Positions 1 to 7,811 of a stretch of 64,000 bases of DNA are shown in pieces. The DNA lies in assembly GCF_000312425.1 (NCBI RefSeq), contig NZ_HE997181.1, positions 1,579,486 to 1,643,485 of the forward strand. Direction: 5' to 3'. This DNA comes from Reyranella massiliensis 521 (lineage in GTDB: Bacteria > Pseudomonadota > Alphaproteobacteria > Reyranellales > Reyranellaceae). Within the stretch, counting starts at the first letter, position 1. Every line of letters starts with the position of its first letter. The notes beneath the pieces are model-generated. The model had not been told where the DNA came from. It saw nothing but the letters and a program-made list of their open reading frames with translations, and ran no database searches. A program made the position numbers and the translations under genes.

Positions 1-802
1 GCTGCTTTCCGAGCATGCCGGGAACAGCATCCTTGCTGTTCTTCATCGCGTCGATCTTCGCCAAGCTGTATCCGGTCGCGCGGAAATCTTTCATGATCTC
101 GGCTTCACGGATCGTAGCTCCGACCTTGTCGGCGTAATCCTTACCGGCCAGCGGATTGATATCGCCGTTCTTAACTCCGCCCTGAATCAGAGAGGCGGCC
201 TGACCCAGTCGGTCCTGAACCTGATCCGGAGTTAGCGATCCATTGAGGATTCCATCGTAGGCCTCGGTGCGTAGCTGTTCGACCTTGGTCTGGATTTCAG
301 CAGTGCGCTCCTGCGCGGCTCGGACAACACCGGCCTGTTCGATCTGCGTGACCGTCTGAATCTGCTGTCGATCCGCCATTAGTGCGAACTGTGGCAGGAG
401 ATCGGGACGGACATTGCCGAGCCACTCTCGCTTCACCGAATCGAAAGCCTTCGTAAATGCGGCGGAGTCAGTAGGATTCTGCTTTTGAATTTCCGCGGCC
501 TTGGACTGCAGGTCGATCTGCTTACGCACGGCCGTTTGTTCATCCGCTCCGGACTGATACGCCTTGGAGATCGGGAACAGCTTGGCAAGCGGCCCCGCAT
601 CTACCGGAGTGTCCGGGTTGGGATTGTTCATTTCATCTTGGACACCCTTGGCGCGGGCCTGTTCAACACCGGTCTGTTCGGCGAACTTGTAAAGGGATTC
701 GCTGAGCTGCTCCCACACGGCGGTGTTCGGAGCCGGGATGACGACGCCAGTGCCGGGATTCTGAGCGACGGTGATCGGAGCATAAAGAGGAAGCTCTGCC
801 AT
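1..802 (-). CDS. Phage internal virion protein, partial (gp15-like position)
   Basis: This reading frame starts with ATG at 802 and stays open to the left edge, so at least 267 residues are visible and the C-terminus is missing. The protein begins MAELPLYAPITVAQNPGTG and is rich in Gln, Ala and Glu, with long predicted helices (for example around QIQTVTQIEQAGVVRAAQER) and no membrane segment. Its start codon overlaps the stop of the preceding gene (TAATG), which implies translational coupling. Position, after gp11-, gp12-, gp13- and gp14-like genes, matches the T7-type order of internal core proteins that are ejected into the host. The family name is inferred from position and composition, not from a recognised motif. 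Confidence 0.7.
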   Translation of the reverse strand, partial: MAELPLYAPITVAQNPGTGVVIPAPNTAVWEQLSESLYKFAEQTGVEQARAKGVQDEMNNPNPDTPVDAGPLAKLFPISKAYQSGADEQTAVRKQIDLQSKAAEIQKQNPTDSAAFTKAFDSVKREWLGNVRPDLLPQFALMADRQQIQTVTQIEQAGVVRAAQERTAEIQTKVEQLRTEAYDGILNGSLTPDQVQDRLGQAASLIQGGVKNGDINPLAGKDYADKVGATIREAEIMKDFRATGYSLAKIDAMKNSKDAVPGMLGKQ

Positions 803-1362
803 TAGAGTCGCTCCCATGTGCTCGGACCTGTCTGGGTCAGGTTGGAACGGTCAAGCGCACTGAGCCACTTATCACTGGCTGCAGAAGGACTGACCGAGGT
901 GAATCCATTCATGGAACTCATGGCTTGGCCGCCAAGCAGGCTGACCGTCTTCAGACCGACGCCTATCATCGCGTTGGTCTGCTCCTGCTGGCCCATCGAA
1001 TAGAGATTCTGAGCGCTAGCTTCGAGATTGTCGGCCTTTACATCGGCAGACCAGTTGGTATTCCAGACATCCCGCTGAGCTGCCTCTCGGGTGTCAGCCA
1101 GGATGTCCACGATGGAGCCTTGAACATCGACACCCGCTGCTCCCGCCAGAGCAGCCTGTCGACCAGCGATCTTGTCGGCTCGCCGTTTGATATCTTCGAT
1201 CTTAAGCGTTGCTTCGGTGCGAGTATTCTCGGCCTGCTGCTGAGCGAGCCGAGCCTGAGCGTTGTACTGAGCCTGCTTCTGGTCGGCTCCAACCTTTGCG
1301 GCAACAGCGCTCAGTGCAGTCGTAGCGACCATGATGCCGATGCTGATTGGATCAATTCCCAT
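802..1362 (-). CDS. Phage internal virion protein (gp14-like)
   Basis: The product has 186 residues. It has a short hydrophobic N-terminus (MGIDPISIGIMVATTALSAVA) followed by a long Ala/Gln-rich helical segment (residues 22-75) and a Ser-rich tail. This layout, a small protein with a hydrophobic start and a helical body, is typical of T7 gp14-like core proteins that help build the DNA channel across the cell envelope at infection. It lies between the gp13-like gene and a further core protein gene, on the same strand, and its stop overlaps the next start. The match to gp14 is by position and general character. Confidence 0.65.
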   Translation of the reverse strand: MGIDPISIGIMVATTALSAVAAKVGADQKQAQYNAQARLAQQQAENTRTEATLKIEDIKRRADKIAGRQAALAGAAGVDVQGSIVDILADTREAAQRDVWNTNWSADVKADNLEASAQNLYSMGQQEQTNAMIGVGLKTVSLLGGQAMSSMNGFTSVSPSAASDKWLSALDRSNLTQTGPSTWERL

Positions 1363-1389
1363 TCCGTCTTGAACCTCTATGTTGTGAGG

Positions 1390-1839
1390 TTATTTACGGC
1401 CGGGCGCGTGCATGTAGATCAGAGGCAGTCCATCGACATACTGATCGGTAGCGTGGAAGCCGATCAGATTCAGCCAAGCACGGGCTGGGCCATCAGGGGG
1501 ACACACCGTCCAGTGGGTCCGATTGGGATAGTCGATCTGACCACCCCGGATGAATGTTCGAGCCTGCTTGGTCAGGCTGAGGCGAATACGTTCCGCCTCA
1601 GGTGTGGCGAATGCACCGTACATGACCAGATCAGGATCGATCAGGTTCAGGTAGTGGGCTGCTACTGCCGTTCCATTGACCCGGACGACTTCCAGACGAG
1701 TAGTCCGAAGTACCTGATCGACCAACTCGTAGAGGTTCACACCCAGTATGCGACAGGTATCGAGTTCGATCTCTCGGGGATTCGATAGGACCTCTTCCAG
1801 ACCATCGCGAGTGCCGGGTTCAATACTGATGTCGATCAT
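1390..1839 (-). CDS. Phage gp13-like internal virion protein (DUF2833/GNAT-like)
   Basis: The product has 149 residues. The central part (EVVRVNGTAVAAHYLNLIDP, residues 50-69), then F-A-T-P-E-A-E-R-I and a C-terminal region rich in aromatic residues (HWTVCPPDGPARAWLNLIGF), is the pattern of phage proteins with an acetyltransferase-like fold related to T7 gp13 (DUF2833). In T7, gp13 is needed for correct core assembly. The start ATG overlaps the upstream tail gene stop by four bases (ATGA), so the two are coupled. Family membership is from remembered pattern; whether the GNAT fold is active is unknown. Confidence 0.65.
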   Translation of the reverse strand: MIDISIEPGTRDGLEEVLSNPREIELDTCRILGVNLYELVDQVLRTTRLEVVRVNGTAVAAHYLNLIDPDLVMYGAFATPEAERIRLSLTKQARTFIRGGQIDYPNRTHWTVCPPDGPARAWLNLIGFHATDQYVDGLPLIYMHAPGRK

Positions 1840-3548
1840 TGCGAGGGCGAGGTCTTGGCTTCGACGGTGAATCCCAGCACCGTACAGGGCAGGGGATCGC
1901 GAGATTCAATGGACAGGATTGGCTCTGGACTCCAGCCACCTCCGAGCCAGACGCGCTTCATCGTATCGTAGGTCTCCGGAGGAGCATCGAAGATGTCGTT
2001 GGGCATCGAACGGAGTGCGATGCGGGTACCGTTGACCCAGAAATCCTGAGTATTACGAAGCGTGAAATCGCCTTTCACCAGCCTGATGCTGTTGCCTCTT
2101 TGCAACTGACCGTTCACCACTGGGGATATCGGCAAGCATTCGGCCAGCGCCGTATAGGCCACACCGACGTAGACCTCTGAGACTTCGGAGGGCAGGGTGA
2201 AGTCACCGTTCGCATCGATGGCAACATCCCGAAACACCAGTCCATCACCGATGACCGAGGCCATCTTCGATGCATGCGCGGTGAACCCGGTCCAAGTCTC
2301 CTTGGGCGTTACGCTAGTGTCGTGGGACCAGAGATCGCACCAGACATCCGTGGTGAGCTTCGCCAGCCATGTCTTCGAGTTGTAGGTGACCAGTGCATAT
2401 AGAGTATCATCGAGAGAGCAGATCGAATTGATTGTACCCTCGGCCATCGCAAGAGTGGCCCAGCCTTGAACACGCTGTTCGAAGTCGATGGTGATAAGAG
2501 AGCAAGTACCATCGGCATTGCGGAAAAAGCAGAGGTTCGCTTGCGAAGCGAAGCCCCGAACATAGGCGGCATCAGTGGGCGACTTTAATAATCCCGGTGC
2601 GAGCACACTGAGATTCTTCGCGATAAACGAATCTGTGTTGAAGTCGTAGCCGAAGCTACGAAGCCGAGCCCGACGATCCACGAATACATTCGCCGAATCC
2701 ACCCCAAGGCTACGTATGCCAGTGTTGATCATCCCATGTCGGGTATTCAGCCGGAACAGCACATTCGACGGAGTGATAGGCGCGGAACTCTCAGTCCACT
2801 CACCCACGCTGGTGTTGATGATCAGCTCTTGGCGAATCGAATAGCAGTCCTGAATCGTATGAACGGCGGTCGATCCCAGCACGAAGCTCCACGACATGTC
2901 GTCGGCAACTGGCGTAGTGGTGAAGTGGAACAGGATGCCAGATCGAGAACCCCATACGGTCTCAGGCAGGCTCTTGGAACCACCGATGACCAGACGATTC
3001 TGGTGGAAAGTACCAACTTTGGGGTAACCGCGAGTATTAGACCACGCGGCCTCGGCACCCGAACCGAAGTCGAAGGTCGGTGCGTTGGTGATCGCCACGG
3101 AAGAGACGGTCCAAGTCGCATCGTTGCCACCGCGCTTGATCGAAGTCATTGGGACATCATCGTGAAACCCGATCCACAAATCCTTCGACTGGGTGAATTT
3201 CATGGTGGCTAGCTGCGATGAGGTCCATGGCACTACAATGTTCGTCGCGACAGCTACGTCATTCCGGTAAACGTCGAGCGCGCCATTCCGAAACACGAAC
3301 AGGTAGACCTGAGATTCGTTGAACACGAACGGGGCGATCTTCACCGCACCAGCGGATTCGCCAACCAGCTTCAGCCCGGGCCGCTTGAACAGGGGGCCCA
3401 TCGGAAGCGGGATGAAATTCGAACAAGTGCGGAGGGCGGACTGATAGACTTCTAGGTTCGAGCGTCCTTCGAGTGCCTGTCCTACGATGTCGTTGGTGCT
3501 TGATTGGCCCGACGTGAAGCTGTTCTGGGTAATCCGAAAGATGGGCAT
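1836..3548 (-). CDS. Phage tail tubular protein B (gp12-like)
   Basis: The product has 570 residues and is close to the usual podoviral nozzle or tail tubular protein B. The N-terminus (ITQNSFTSGQSSTNDIVGQA, then a region with SALRTCSNFIPLPMGPLFKR) is the characteristic start of this family. The body is beta-rich with several Trp and Gly repeats. It would form the distal tail tube. The preceding tail tubular A gene ends just upstream at 3,549, so the genes are contiguous, and the downstream gp13-like gene overlaps by four bases. No frameshift is seen, so the gene itself looks intact. Confidence 0.85.
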   Translation of the reverse strand: MPIFRITQNSFTSGQSSTNDIVGQALEGRSNLEVYQSALRTCSNFIPLPMGPLFKRPGLKLVGESAGAVKIAPFVFNESQVYLFVFRNGALDVYRNDVAVATNIVVPWTSSQLATMKFTQSKDLWIGFHDDVPMTSIKRGGNDATWTVSSVAITNAPTFDFGSGAEAAWSNTRGYPKVGTFHQNRLVIGGSKSLPETVWGSRSGILFHFTTTPVADDMSWSFVLGSTAVHTIQDCYSIRQELIINTSVGEWTESSAPITPSNVLFRLNTRHGMINTGIRSLGVDSANVFVDRRARLRSFGYDFNTDSFIAKNLSVLAPGLLKSPTDAAYVRGFASQANLCFFRNADGTCSLITIDFEQRVQGWATLAMAEGTINSICSLDDTLYALVTYNSKTWLAKLTTDVWCDLWSHDTSVTPKETWTGFTAHASKMASVIGDGLVFRDVAIDANGDFTLPSEVSEVYVGVAYTALAECLPISPVVNGQLQRGNSIRLVKGDFTLRNTQDFWVNGTRIALRSMPNDIFDAPPETYDTMKRVWLGGGWSPEPILSIESRDPLPCTVLGFTVEAKTSPSQ

Positions 3549-4139
3549 TTAGCCACCTCGGACACGACGCCACGTCGATTCGGGCTGCGATGAACCGGGC
3601 TGGGACCAACCATCAATGACAGCCGCATCGTTGAACGCGAGCTGCGTGTCTCGCGCACAGGACTGCTTGACGCTGGATTCCGCGCTGAGCGGTTCCGCCG
3701 CTTCATAAGCCAGGGAGCAGATGAAATACTGAACGAACGAACTCGGGAGGCTGCCGATGTCGGCTTCGCCATAGGTGCGTCCGTACTTGAGGATCAGCCG
3801 AGAGTAGTTCGAGAAGACCTCATGACCCTCACTGATGTAGGTGTCCGCTAGGAGCCGGGCACCCGCGGAGTTCATCATGAAACGAGTGCGACGATAGTCG
3901 GCCGGGAGCGTGAACCGGTGCTTCCACCGAGGGTCGGCCGGGTTGCCGACCAGTCGGGTCAGCTCAAGAGTTCTAGTCGCGAACTTCCAGGGTGCTGCGT
4001 CGAGGCACCGATCCAGAACGGGCTTCCAGATTCCAGCGTATACACGAGCCTGCTGCTCCTCCTCGTCGAGGGAGCTGATCGGATCGCCTCCGATCTTCAA
4101 ATTCGCTGCAGTGATGATCTGATAAAGTGTCGATGCCAT
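3549..4139 (-). CDS. Phage tail tubular protein A (gp11-like)
   Basis: The product has 196 residues. The start MASTLYQIITAANLKIGGDP and the later W-K-F-A-T-R and L-P-A-D-Y-R-R pattern are typical of the tail tubular protein A or gatekeeper family, which sits between portal and nozzle. The ATG has no Shine-Dalgarno sequence at normal spacing. Instead a 14-bp palindrome ends one base before it, the same arrangement as at the small terminase gene. In T7 the gene upstream would encode the capsid. Here the upstream neighbour is an unrelated gene on the opposite strand, 81 bp away. Confidence 0.85.
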   Translation of the reverse strand: MASTLYQIITAANLKIGGDPISSLDEEEQQARVYAGIWKPVLDRCLDAAPWKFATRTLELTRLVGNPADPRWKHRFTLPADYRRTRFMMNSAGARLLADTYISEGHEVFSNYSRLILKYGRTYGEADIGSLPSSFVQYFICSLAYEAAEPLSAESSVKQSCARDTQLAFNDAAVIDGWSQPGSSQPESTWRRVRGG

Positions 4140-4140
4140 G

Positions 4141-4154
4141 CCGGTATTTACCGG
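4141..4154 (-). promoter_or_regulatory. Palindrome at gp11-like start codon
   Basis: On the minus strand CCGGTAAATACCGG is followed by C and then the ATG of the tail tubular A gene. It can form a 4 to 6 bp stem directly against the start codon. The small terminase gene has the same element with two changed bases, at identical spacing (10,670-10,683). A GAGGT sequence lies just upstream of the palindrome. Role unknown: operator, single-subunit RNA polymerase element, or translational hairpin. Confidence 0.5.
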
Positions 4155-4207
4155 CGGACCTCAGTTGACCTTCGCTTAGGGACCTATCAGGTTCATGCAA
4201 AGTGATT

Positions 4208-4216
4208 GGGGGGGGG
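4208..4216 (+). repeat. Nine-base G tract at accessory gene start
   Basis: Nine consecutive G residues lie just upstream of the likely TTG start at 4,221. They could serve as a Shine-Dalgarno sequence. They could also be a slippage site that alters expression or reading frame, since the frame is open through the tract from a TTG at 4,206. Confidence 0.6.
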
Positions 4217-4220
4217 CGGG

Positions 4221-4895
4221 TTGGTCAGCGAGAAAACGGTGGAGATGAACCTCACAGCGGAATGGATGTGGGTACTTGGATCTTGCTTCCAGAGGAATGT
4301 AACTGTTTGGGCTCCGTCTCCGAGGGAGGAAGCCAAGGCCGGGTTTGATGCGAGTATTGATGTAGCGGGCTTTTCCTTGCTCGTGCAGTACAAGGCGGCT
4401 AAGTGGAGTTCTCGTTATCAAGAATGGCGCTTTAAGCTCAACGAGACGAAAGGCCAAGATCAGCATGCAAAGTTAGTCGCACATGCGAAGAACGGCACGC
4501 CTACTTACTACGGCCTGCCACTCTTTGATGACTACGCGACGATCCGGAATAATGCGAGAAACTTGCTTGGCTATCGGGTTTCCGCTTGGATCAATGTTGC
4601 TTCCTTGCCTATACCGAATAATGGCATTGGAAAGCACCAACTAGGTATCCGTCCGAGCCAGCCATATAAAGTTAGAGTCTATTCGGAACCAGTCGAAGTC
4701 GAGGTTGACACGTCGATGGGAGGCCTGCTGACGCACGTCATAAATGCTTCAGGACAGAGATGGCCAAGTGGCTGGAGAGCTGACGAACCTACGCGCGACA
4801 CGCCGCCTCCACCACCGCCTGAAGATGGTGGTGAAGATGGTGAAGGAGAAGATGAAGGCGGAGGGTCAGGCTTGGTGGGCTTTCACATTCGCTGA
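4221..4895 (+). CDS. Possible PD-(D/E)XK nuclease-like accessory protein in prophage
   Basis: The product has about 224 residues if translation starts at TTG 4,221; a TTG at 4,206 or an ATG at 4,245 are alternatives. Residues 41-58 contain G-F-D-A then thirteen residues on Q-Y-K, with Glu at 8 and 14. This fits the E...GxD...(E/Q)xK core of Mrr-like restriction endonuclease folds. The C-terminus is low complexity (a run of Pro, then Gly/Glu/Asp). The gene runs against the phage late genes, its 3' end overlaps the convergent neighbour by 13 bases, and it looks less GC-rich. It is likely a moron acting on the host or on rival phages. The nuclease call is inference from one motif. Confidence 0.45.
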   Translation: MVSEKTVEMNLTAEWMWVLGSCFQRNVTVWAPSPREEAKAGFDASIDVAGFSLLVQYKAAKWSSRYQEWRFKLNETKGQDQHAKLVAHAKNGTPTYYGLPLFDDYATIRNNARNLLGYRVSAWINVASLPIPNNGIGKHQLGIRPSQPYKVRVYSEPVEVEVDTSMGGLLTHVINASGQRWPSGWRADEPTRDTPPPPPPEDGGEDGEGEDEGGGSGLVGFHIR

Positions 4896-5305
4896 TGCTT
4901 CGCAGCCTCTAGCCGAGCTAGAATTATCGAGCCGACCGCAGCCCAGAGCGCATCATCATCCGATCCATCGAGCTGGATTCCACGTCGTTCGATTAGATCA
5001 AGTAGGTCATTCGACGGCTGGAGCACCGAGGCCATGCGTCCGCAGATCGAAGCCGGTCTGGTCGGACCTTTGACGAGGATTCCCAGCGCGACCAACTCGC
5101 TGATTCGGGGGCGAACGTAGAGCACACCTTCATGGATGGTCAGGGCGATCTCATCTCCGACCATCGGCGTACCGATCAGCGCGACCAGGGTAATGCTGAT
5201 CATTGTGTTGAGTCTACGTTCGGGGTCGCGATCCACAATTCGTGCTGCGATCTCAGACGCGCCAAGGGATTTGAAACCGGCTGTGGCCGGATAGTTATCT
5301 GCCAT
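4883..5305 (-). CDS. Phage winged-helix DNA-binding protein
   Basis: The product has 140 residues from ATG 5,305, chosen because a GGAG lies nine bases upstream; an ATG at 5,314 sits directly on that GGAG. The segment IHEGVLYVRPRISELVALG (residues 58-76) followed by C-G-R-M-A-S-V-L is the pattern of small phage winged-helix proteins that read x-S-V-R-P-R-x-S-E-L. It probably binds DNA and regulates transcription or replication. It lies on the same strand as the late genes but is separated from tail tubular A by an opposite-strand insertion. No cofactor motif is seen. Confidence 0.5.
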   Translation of the reverse strand: MADNYPATAGFKSLGASEIAARIVDRDPERRLNTMISITLVALIGTPMVGDEIALTIHEGVLYVRPRISELVALGILVKGPTRPASICGRMASVLQPSNDLLDLIERRGIQLDGSDDDALWAAVGSIILARLEAAKHQRM

Positions 5306-5397
5306 TGATTTCATCTCCGTTTAACAATGACGACCCAACCACGAGCGCGTCTAGAGATACTTAGGCCAGGTACTTCAAAACCCGGGAAAAACCGATC

Positions 5398-5436
5398 AAA
5401 AACAAAGACCCCGCCAGTCCTGATGGATGGCGGGGT
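5398..5436 (-). terminator. Rho-independent terminator
   Basis: On the minus strand ACCCCGCCA and TGGCGGGGT form a perfect 9-bp stem around an 11-base loop, followed by CTTTGTTTTTG. It lies about 90 bases after the stop of the tandem-HTH gene (5,524) and would end that transcript before the winged-helix gene. Confidence 0.75.
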
Positions 5437-5523
5437 TCAATCGTGGCTGGTCAGGCCGGGACAGGACGGAGATGAACCTGTCTTCAGCACTATGTAGGGT
5501 CGGAGTGAATCCGCTTCAACCGA

Positions 5524-6129
5524 TCAACCGATCAACGGGATCAGATAGGCGATGATCTCTCTCGCACCTTTGTAGCCGGGCTTCAACCGAAGTCGTCTTA
5601 CAGCCGTACGGGGCCGTTCGAGATTCTGATGGGACTGAACGAGAGCGGCAAAGTCGATCCCGGGCGTCGTTGGATGTCGCCGGTGAGGTCGGCTGTTAAT
5701 GGGGGCGGGCTGGACTGGCTTGGCCTTCGTGGGGCGTTTCAAGCCGATGGTGATGTAGCTGAAGATTGAACGATCTCGGATCGACCGGATCAGGGTAGGC
5801 TTGACACCGTAGCGCTGGGCTTCGATGCGGGCTGGAGCTGTCGAGGTGTAGATCGATCTGATCTGATCGTCGGTTAAGTGGATCACGATCTGCTTCGATC
5901 TGGGAGGGGTCTTGGAGGTCGGAGGCTTGGGTCTTCTGGGTCGGCCTCGACGCCGAGGACTAGACCTCGCGTCTGGAAGGTCGGCTGTGATCCTGCGGGC
6001 CACCTGACGGCGCTGGATGAGACTTATCAGCGATGGGGAGACGGCGTATCGCTCGGCTAGCGCTGAATGGGTTTCGTTCGAGACGAAGATGGTTCGGGTC
6101 TGATCGGGTGTGAGCTTGATCTGAGTCAT
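5524..6129 (-). CDS. DNA-binding protein with two HTH repeats and an AT-hook
   Basis: The product has 201 residues from ATG 6,129; a longer frame would begin inside the upstream inverted repeat. Residues 4-48 and 83-127 are two copies of one helix-turn-helix module that share L-T-x-D-Q-x-R-x-I, A-x-R-Y-x-V-x-P-x-L-I-x-x-I and a closing I-T. Between them lies a basic linker with R-G-R-P-R-R-P-K (62-68), a classic AT-hook. The C-terminus is basic. Such HTH modules also accompany HNH endonucleases, but no nuclease motif is present. The protein is encoded beside a 53-bp inverted repeat with an AT-rich centre, which it may bind. No strong ribosome binding site is seen, so the start is uncertain. 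Confidence 0.6.
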   Translation of the reverse strand: MTQIKLTPDQTRTIFVSNETHSALAERYAVSPSLISLIQRRQVARRITADLPDARSSPRRRGRPRRPKPPTSKTPPRSKQIVIHLTDDQIRSIYTSTAPARIEAQRYGVKPTLIRSIRDRSIFSYITIGLKRPTKAKPVQPAPINSRPHRRHPTTPGIDFAALVQSHQNLERPRTAVRRLRLKPGYKGAREIIAYLIPLIG

Positions 6130-6210
6130 CGATGTATTTGGGATCGATGCCCATTCGATTGTCTGGATCGATGTGCTGACCTCGTTCGGTCGGCTTCGCC
6201 TCCCTCCCTC

Positions 6211-6406
6211 GTGTATACACCAGCGATGGGACAAATCCGGCCTGTCCCATCATAGAAGATATAATACCTATTATTCTTTCTTCTGTTTCATACTTAAGTT
6301 TTATACTTAAGAATCATTATTAGTTAATAACTAGAGAAGAGAATAGAAGAGAGTATATCTTCTATGATGGGACAGGCGGGATTTGTCCCATCGCTGGTGT
6401 ATACAC
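6211..6406. repeat. 53-bp inverted repeat around a 90-bp AT-rich core
   Basis: The left arm (6,211-6,263) and right arm (6,354-6,406) are inverted copies with one mismatch (6,239 against 6,378). Each arm starts with the palindrome GTGTATACAC and contains an inner dyad GATGGGACA-N9-TGTCCCATC. The 90-bp spacer is very AT-rich, with two TACTTAAG copies 13 bp apart (6,291 and 6,304) and a purine-rich tract. It sits upstream of the tandem-HTH gene in a region of about 550 bp with no convincing gene. The structure fits a replication origin or a two-sided operator. Confidence 0.85.
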
Positions 6407-6534
6407 TTTGAGCGAGCCCGACAGGGCGAGCGATCATCCAGACAGCCGACATCGACCATCGAACGAAATCTGTTCGCGACCTTGAACTGGACCGTCGATA
6501 GCTCCAGCTTCGATAGAGCATCGGATTTCTTCAT
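6331..6534 (-). CDS. Doubtful small hypothetical protein
   Basis: A 67-residue frame starts with ATG at 6,534 (MKKSDALSKLELSTVQFKVA); an earlier TTG at 6,591 is possible. It runs through the right arm of the inverted repeat into the AT-rich spacer. It has no recognised domain and no clear ribosome binding site. Its end is set by repeat sequence rather than by a conserved tail, so it may be fortuitous. Confidence 0.2.
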   Translation of the reverse strand: MKKSDALSKLELSTVQFKVANRFRSMVDVGCLDDRSPCRARSKCIHQRWDKSRLSHHRRYTLFYSLL

Positions 6535-6614
6535 CGACCCTAAATAGAGGGTGATCGCGTCGGCAACACGATCAGTACAGAGATTCTCCAAGGCGAGCCT
6601 AGCTCGTCACGAAT

Positions 6615-6668
6615 GGGGCTCCAGTTCCGGGAAGTTTTAGCCGACGCGACCGAACTGGAGCCCCTTTT
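6615..6668 (+). terminator. Stem-loop with T run upstream of coiled-coil gene
   Basis: GGGGCTCCAGTTC (6,615-6,627) and GAACTGGAGCCCC (6,652-6,664) form a perfect 13-bp inverted repeat with a 24-base loop, followed by TTTT. It looks like a terminator or attenuator. It argues against an ATG at 6,613 as the start of the next gene and for the ATG at 6,688. Confidence 0.5.
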
Positions 6669-6687
6669 ACGTTTGGAGAAGATCGAT

Positions 6688-7659
6688 ATGGAGATCGTCG
6701 GCAAGTTTATTCAATTGAAGCGGGACGAGGATTGCGACCTCATTCAGTGGTACCTCAGTTTGAAGACCTTCAAGCCCGAGCCCGAGGAAGCCACCATCCA
6801 TGCGAGGATGCGCAGCGCAGTTGATGGCTTCGACCGTGTCGGCCTGATGAAGCTGGTGGATGCGCTCTGGGCGTCGTTTATGGACCCGGACCGGGACCTA
6901 TGGGCGGATCGATTTCATCGGGTGGCTGACCTCCACGAGGAGTTCGTCAGATTTTTCGACTGCGCGCCACCGCAGTGGATGTACGACCTCGAAGCGCGCA
7001 AGTCCGGTCGCGTCCAGTACGCTGATATCCACCATATGCATCGGACCAAGGTTCAGGCTCAGCTCCGACATGAGGCTGTGGTCAGGATCGCTGGCGAGCG
7101 CGGGATCGCTCTAGACCTGATTGGCTACGTAGCCCCTGAAATTCACCTCCCAGACGTGCAGAGGACCATCGATGCCCGGAAGCAGGCTGAGCGAGATCGT
7201 AAGAGGGCCTACCGGGTTAAGAAGGCGGCCGACAGAGAGAAGGGCCGGGGACAGGTGGCGGCGATCCCGGCCGAGACGACCGAGGCCATGCTTAGGGCCA
7301 AGCTTGCGGCGGCCTACGCGACCATTGAGACCCGGGACCGGCAGATCGCCAAGTACAAGTCCGAGGCCCATCTCCAGCCCGCTAGGGAGGAGGCTGCGAT
7401 CATCGCGGTCATCGAGAGTGCCCCGCTGGTGAAGCAGGTCGCTCGAATGGAGAGCCAGATTGAGGACCTCACGGAGCAGCTCGCTGAGGCGAACCAGCGT
7501 CTGGCCGATCAGAGCCAGACGACGCGCGCACAGAGGGTGCACTACGAGGCCGAGATCAAGAGTCTTCGGGCCGAACTCGCCAAGCGGGACAAGCTCAGCG
7601 AGGTGATCTCAGCTCGGGCTCGCGATCCGCTCGGCCTCAACACAGGCCGGAGGAACTAG
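6688..7659 (+). CDS. Coiled-coil prophage protein of unknown function
   Basis: The product has 323 residues from ATG 6,688, which has GGAGA at good spacing. The first 150 residues form a helical domain rich in Trp, Asp and His. A basic stretch follows (ARKQAERDRKRAYRVKKA, about 163-180), and then a long coiled coil to about residue 300 with heptad-like Leu, Ala and Glu (QIEDLTEQLAEANQRLADQS). The basic-plus-coiled-coil layout recalls DNA- or replication-associated phage proteins, but no family is recognised. It is transcribed away from the inverted repeat and is followed two bases later by a 49-residue partner, so the two form an operon. Confidence 0.6.
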   Translation: MEIVGKFIQLKRDEDCDLIQWYLSLKTFKPEPEEATIHARMRSAVDGFDRVGLMKLVDALWASFMDPDRDLWADRFHRVADLHEEFVRFFDCAPPQWMYDLEARKSGRVQYADIHHMHRTKVQAQLRHEAVVRIAGERGIALDLIGYVAPEIHLPDVQRTIDARKQAERDRKRAYRVKKAADREKGRGQVAAIPAETTEAMLRAKLAAAYATIETRDRQIAKYKSEAHLQPAREEAAIIAVIESAPLVKQVARMESQIEDLTEQLAEANQRLADQSQTTRAQRVHYEAEIKSLRAELAKRDKLSEVISARARDPLGLNTGRRN

Positions 7660-7661
7660 CG

Positions 7662-7811
7662 ATGAGCCAGATCGACCAGCTTGAGGCCGACCTAGACCAG
7701 TTGCTGGCCGACCAGCGTCGGCTCCGTGAGGAGCTGACGGCGATCCTAATGGAGCCGGAGCAGGACGATTACGAACGTGCCGCGATCTCGAACCCGACCC
7801 CGACCGAATAA
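7662..7811 (+). CDS. Small coiled-coil protein, partner of upstream gene
   Basis: This 49-residue protein starts MSQIDQLEADLDQLLADQRR and is a single acidic coiled coil with a Pro/Thr tail. A GGAGG lies at good distance before its ATG, inside the end of the preceding gene, and only two bases separate the two genes. Both products are coiled coils, so a heteromeric complex is possible. Its last 43 bases overlap the convergent gene at 7,769. Function unknown. Confidence 0.6.
   Translation: MSQIDQLEADLDQLLADQRRLREELTAILMEPEQDDYERAAISNPTPTE

Noticed and set aside
6130..6234. N-terminal extension of the tandem-HTH protein from 6,234
   Set aside because: The extension would be encoded by the left arm of the inverted repeat and an Arg-rich stretch with no resemblance to the HTH module.
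6211..6406. Insertion sequence ends
   Set aside because: The space between the arms is only 90 bp with no transposase, and no target duplication is visible outside the arms.
6613..6687. Longer start (ATG 6,613) for the coiled-coil gene
   Set aside because: The extra codons form the arms of a perfect 13-bp stem-loop followed by T residues, and no ribosome binding site precedes ATG 6,613, whereas 6,688 has one.
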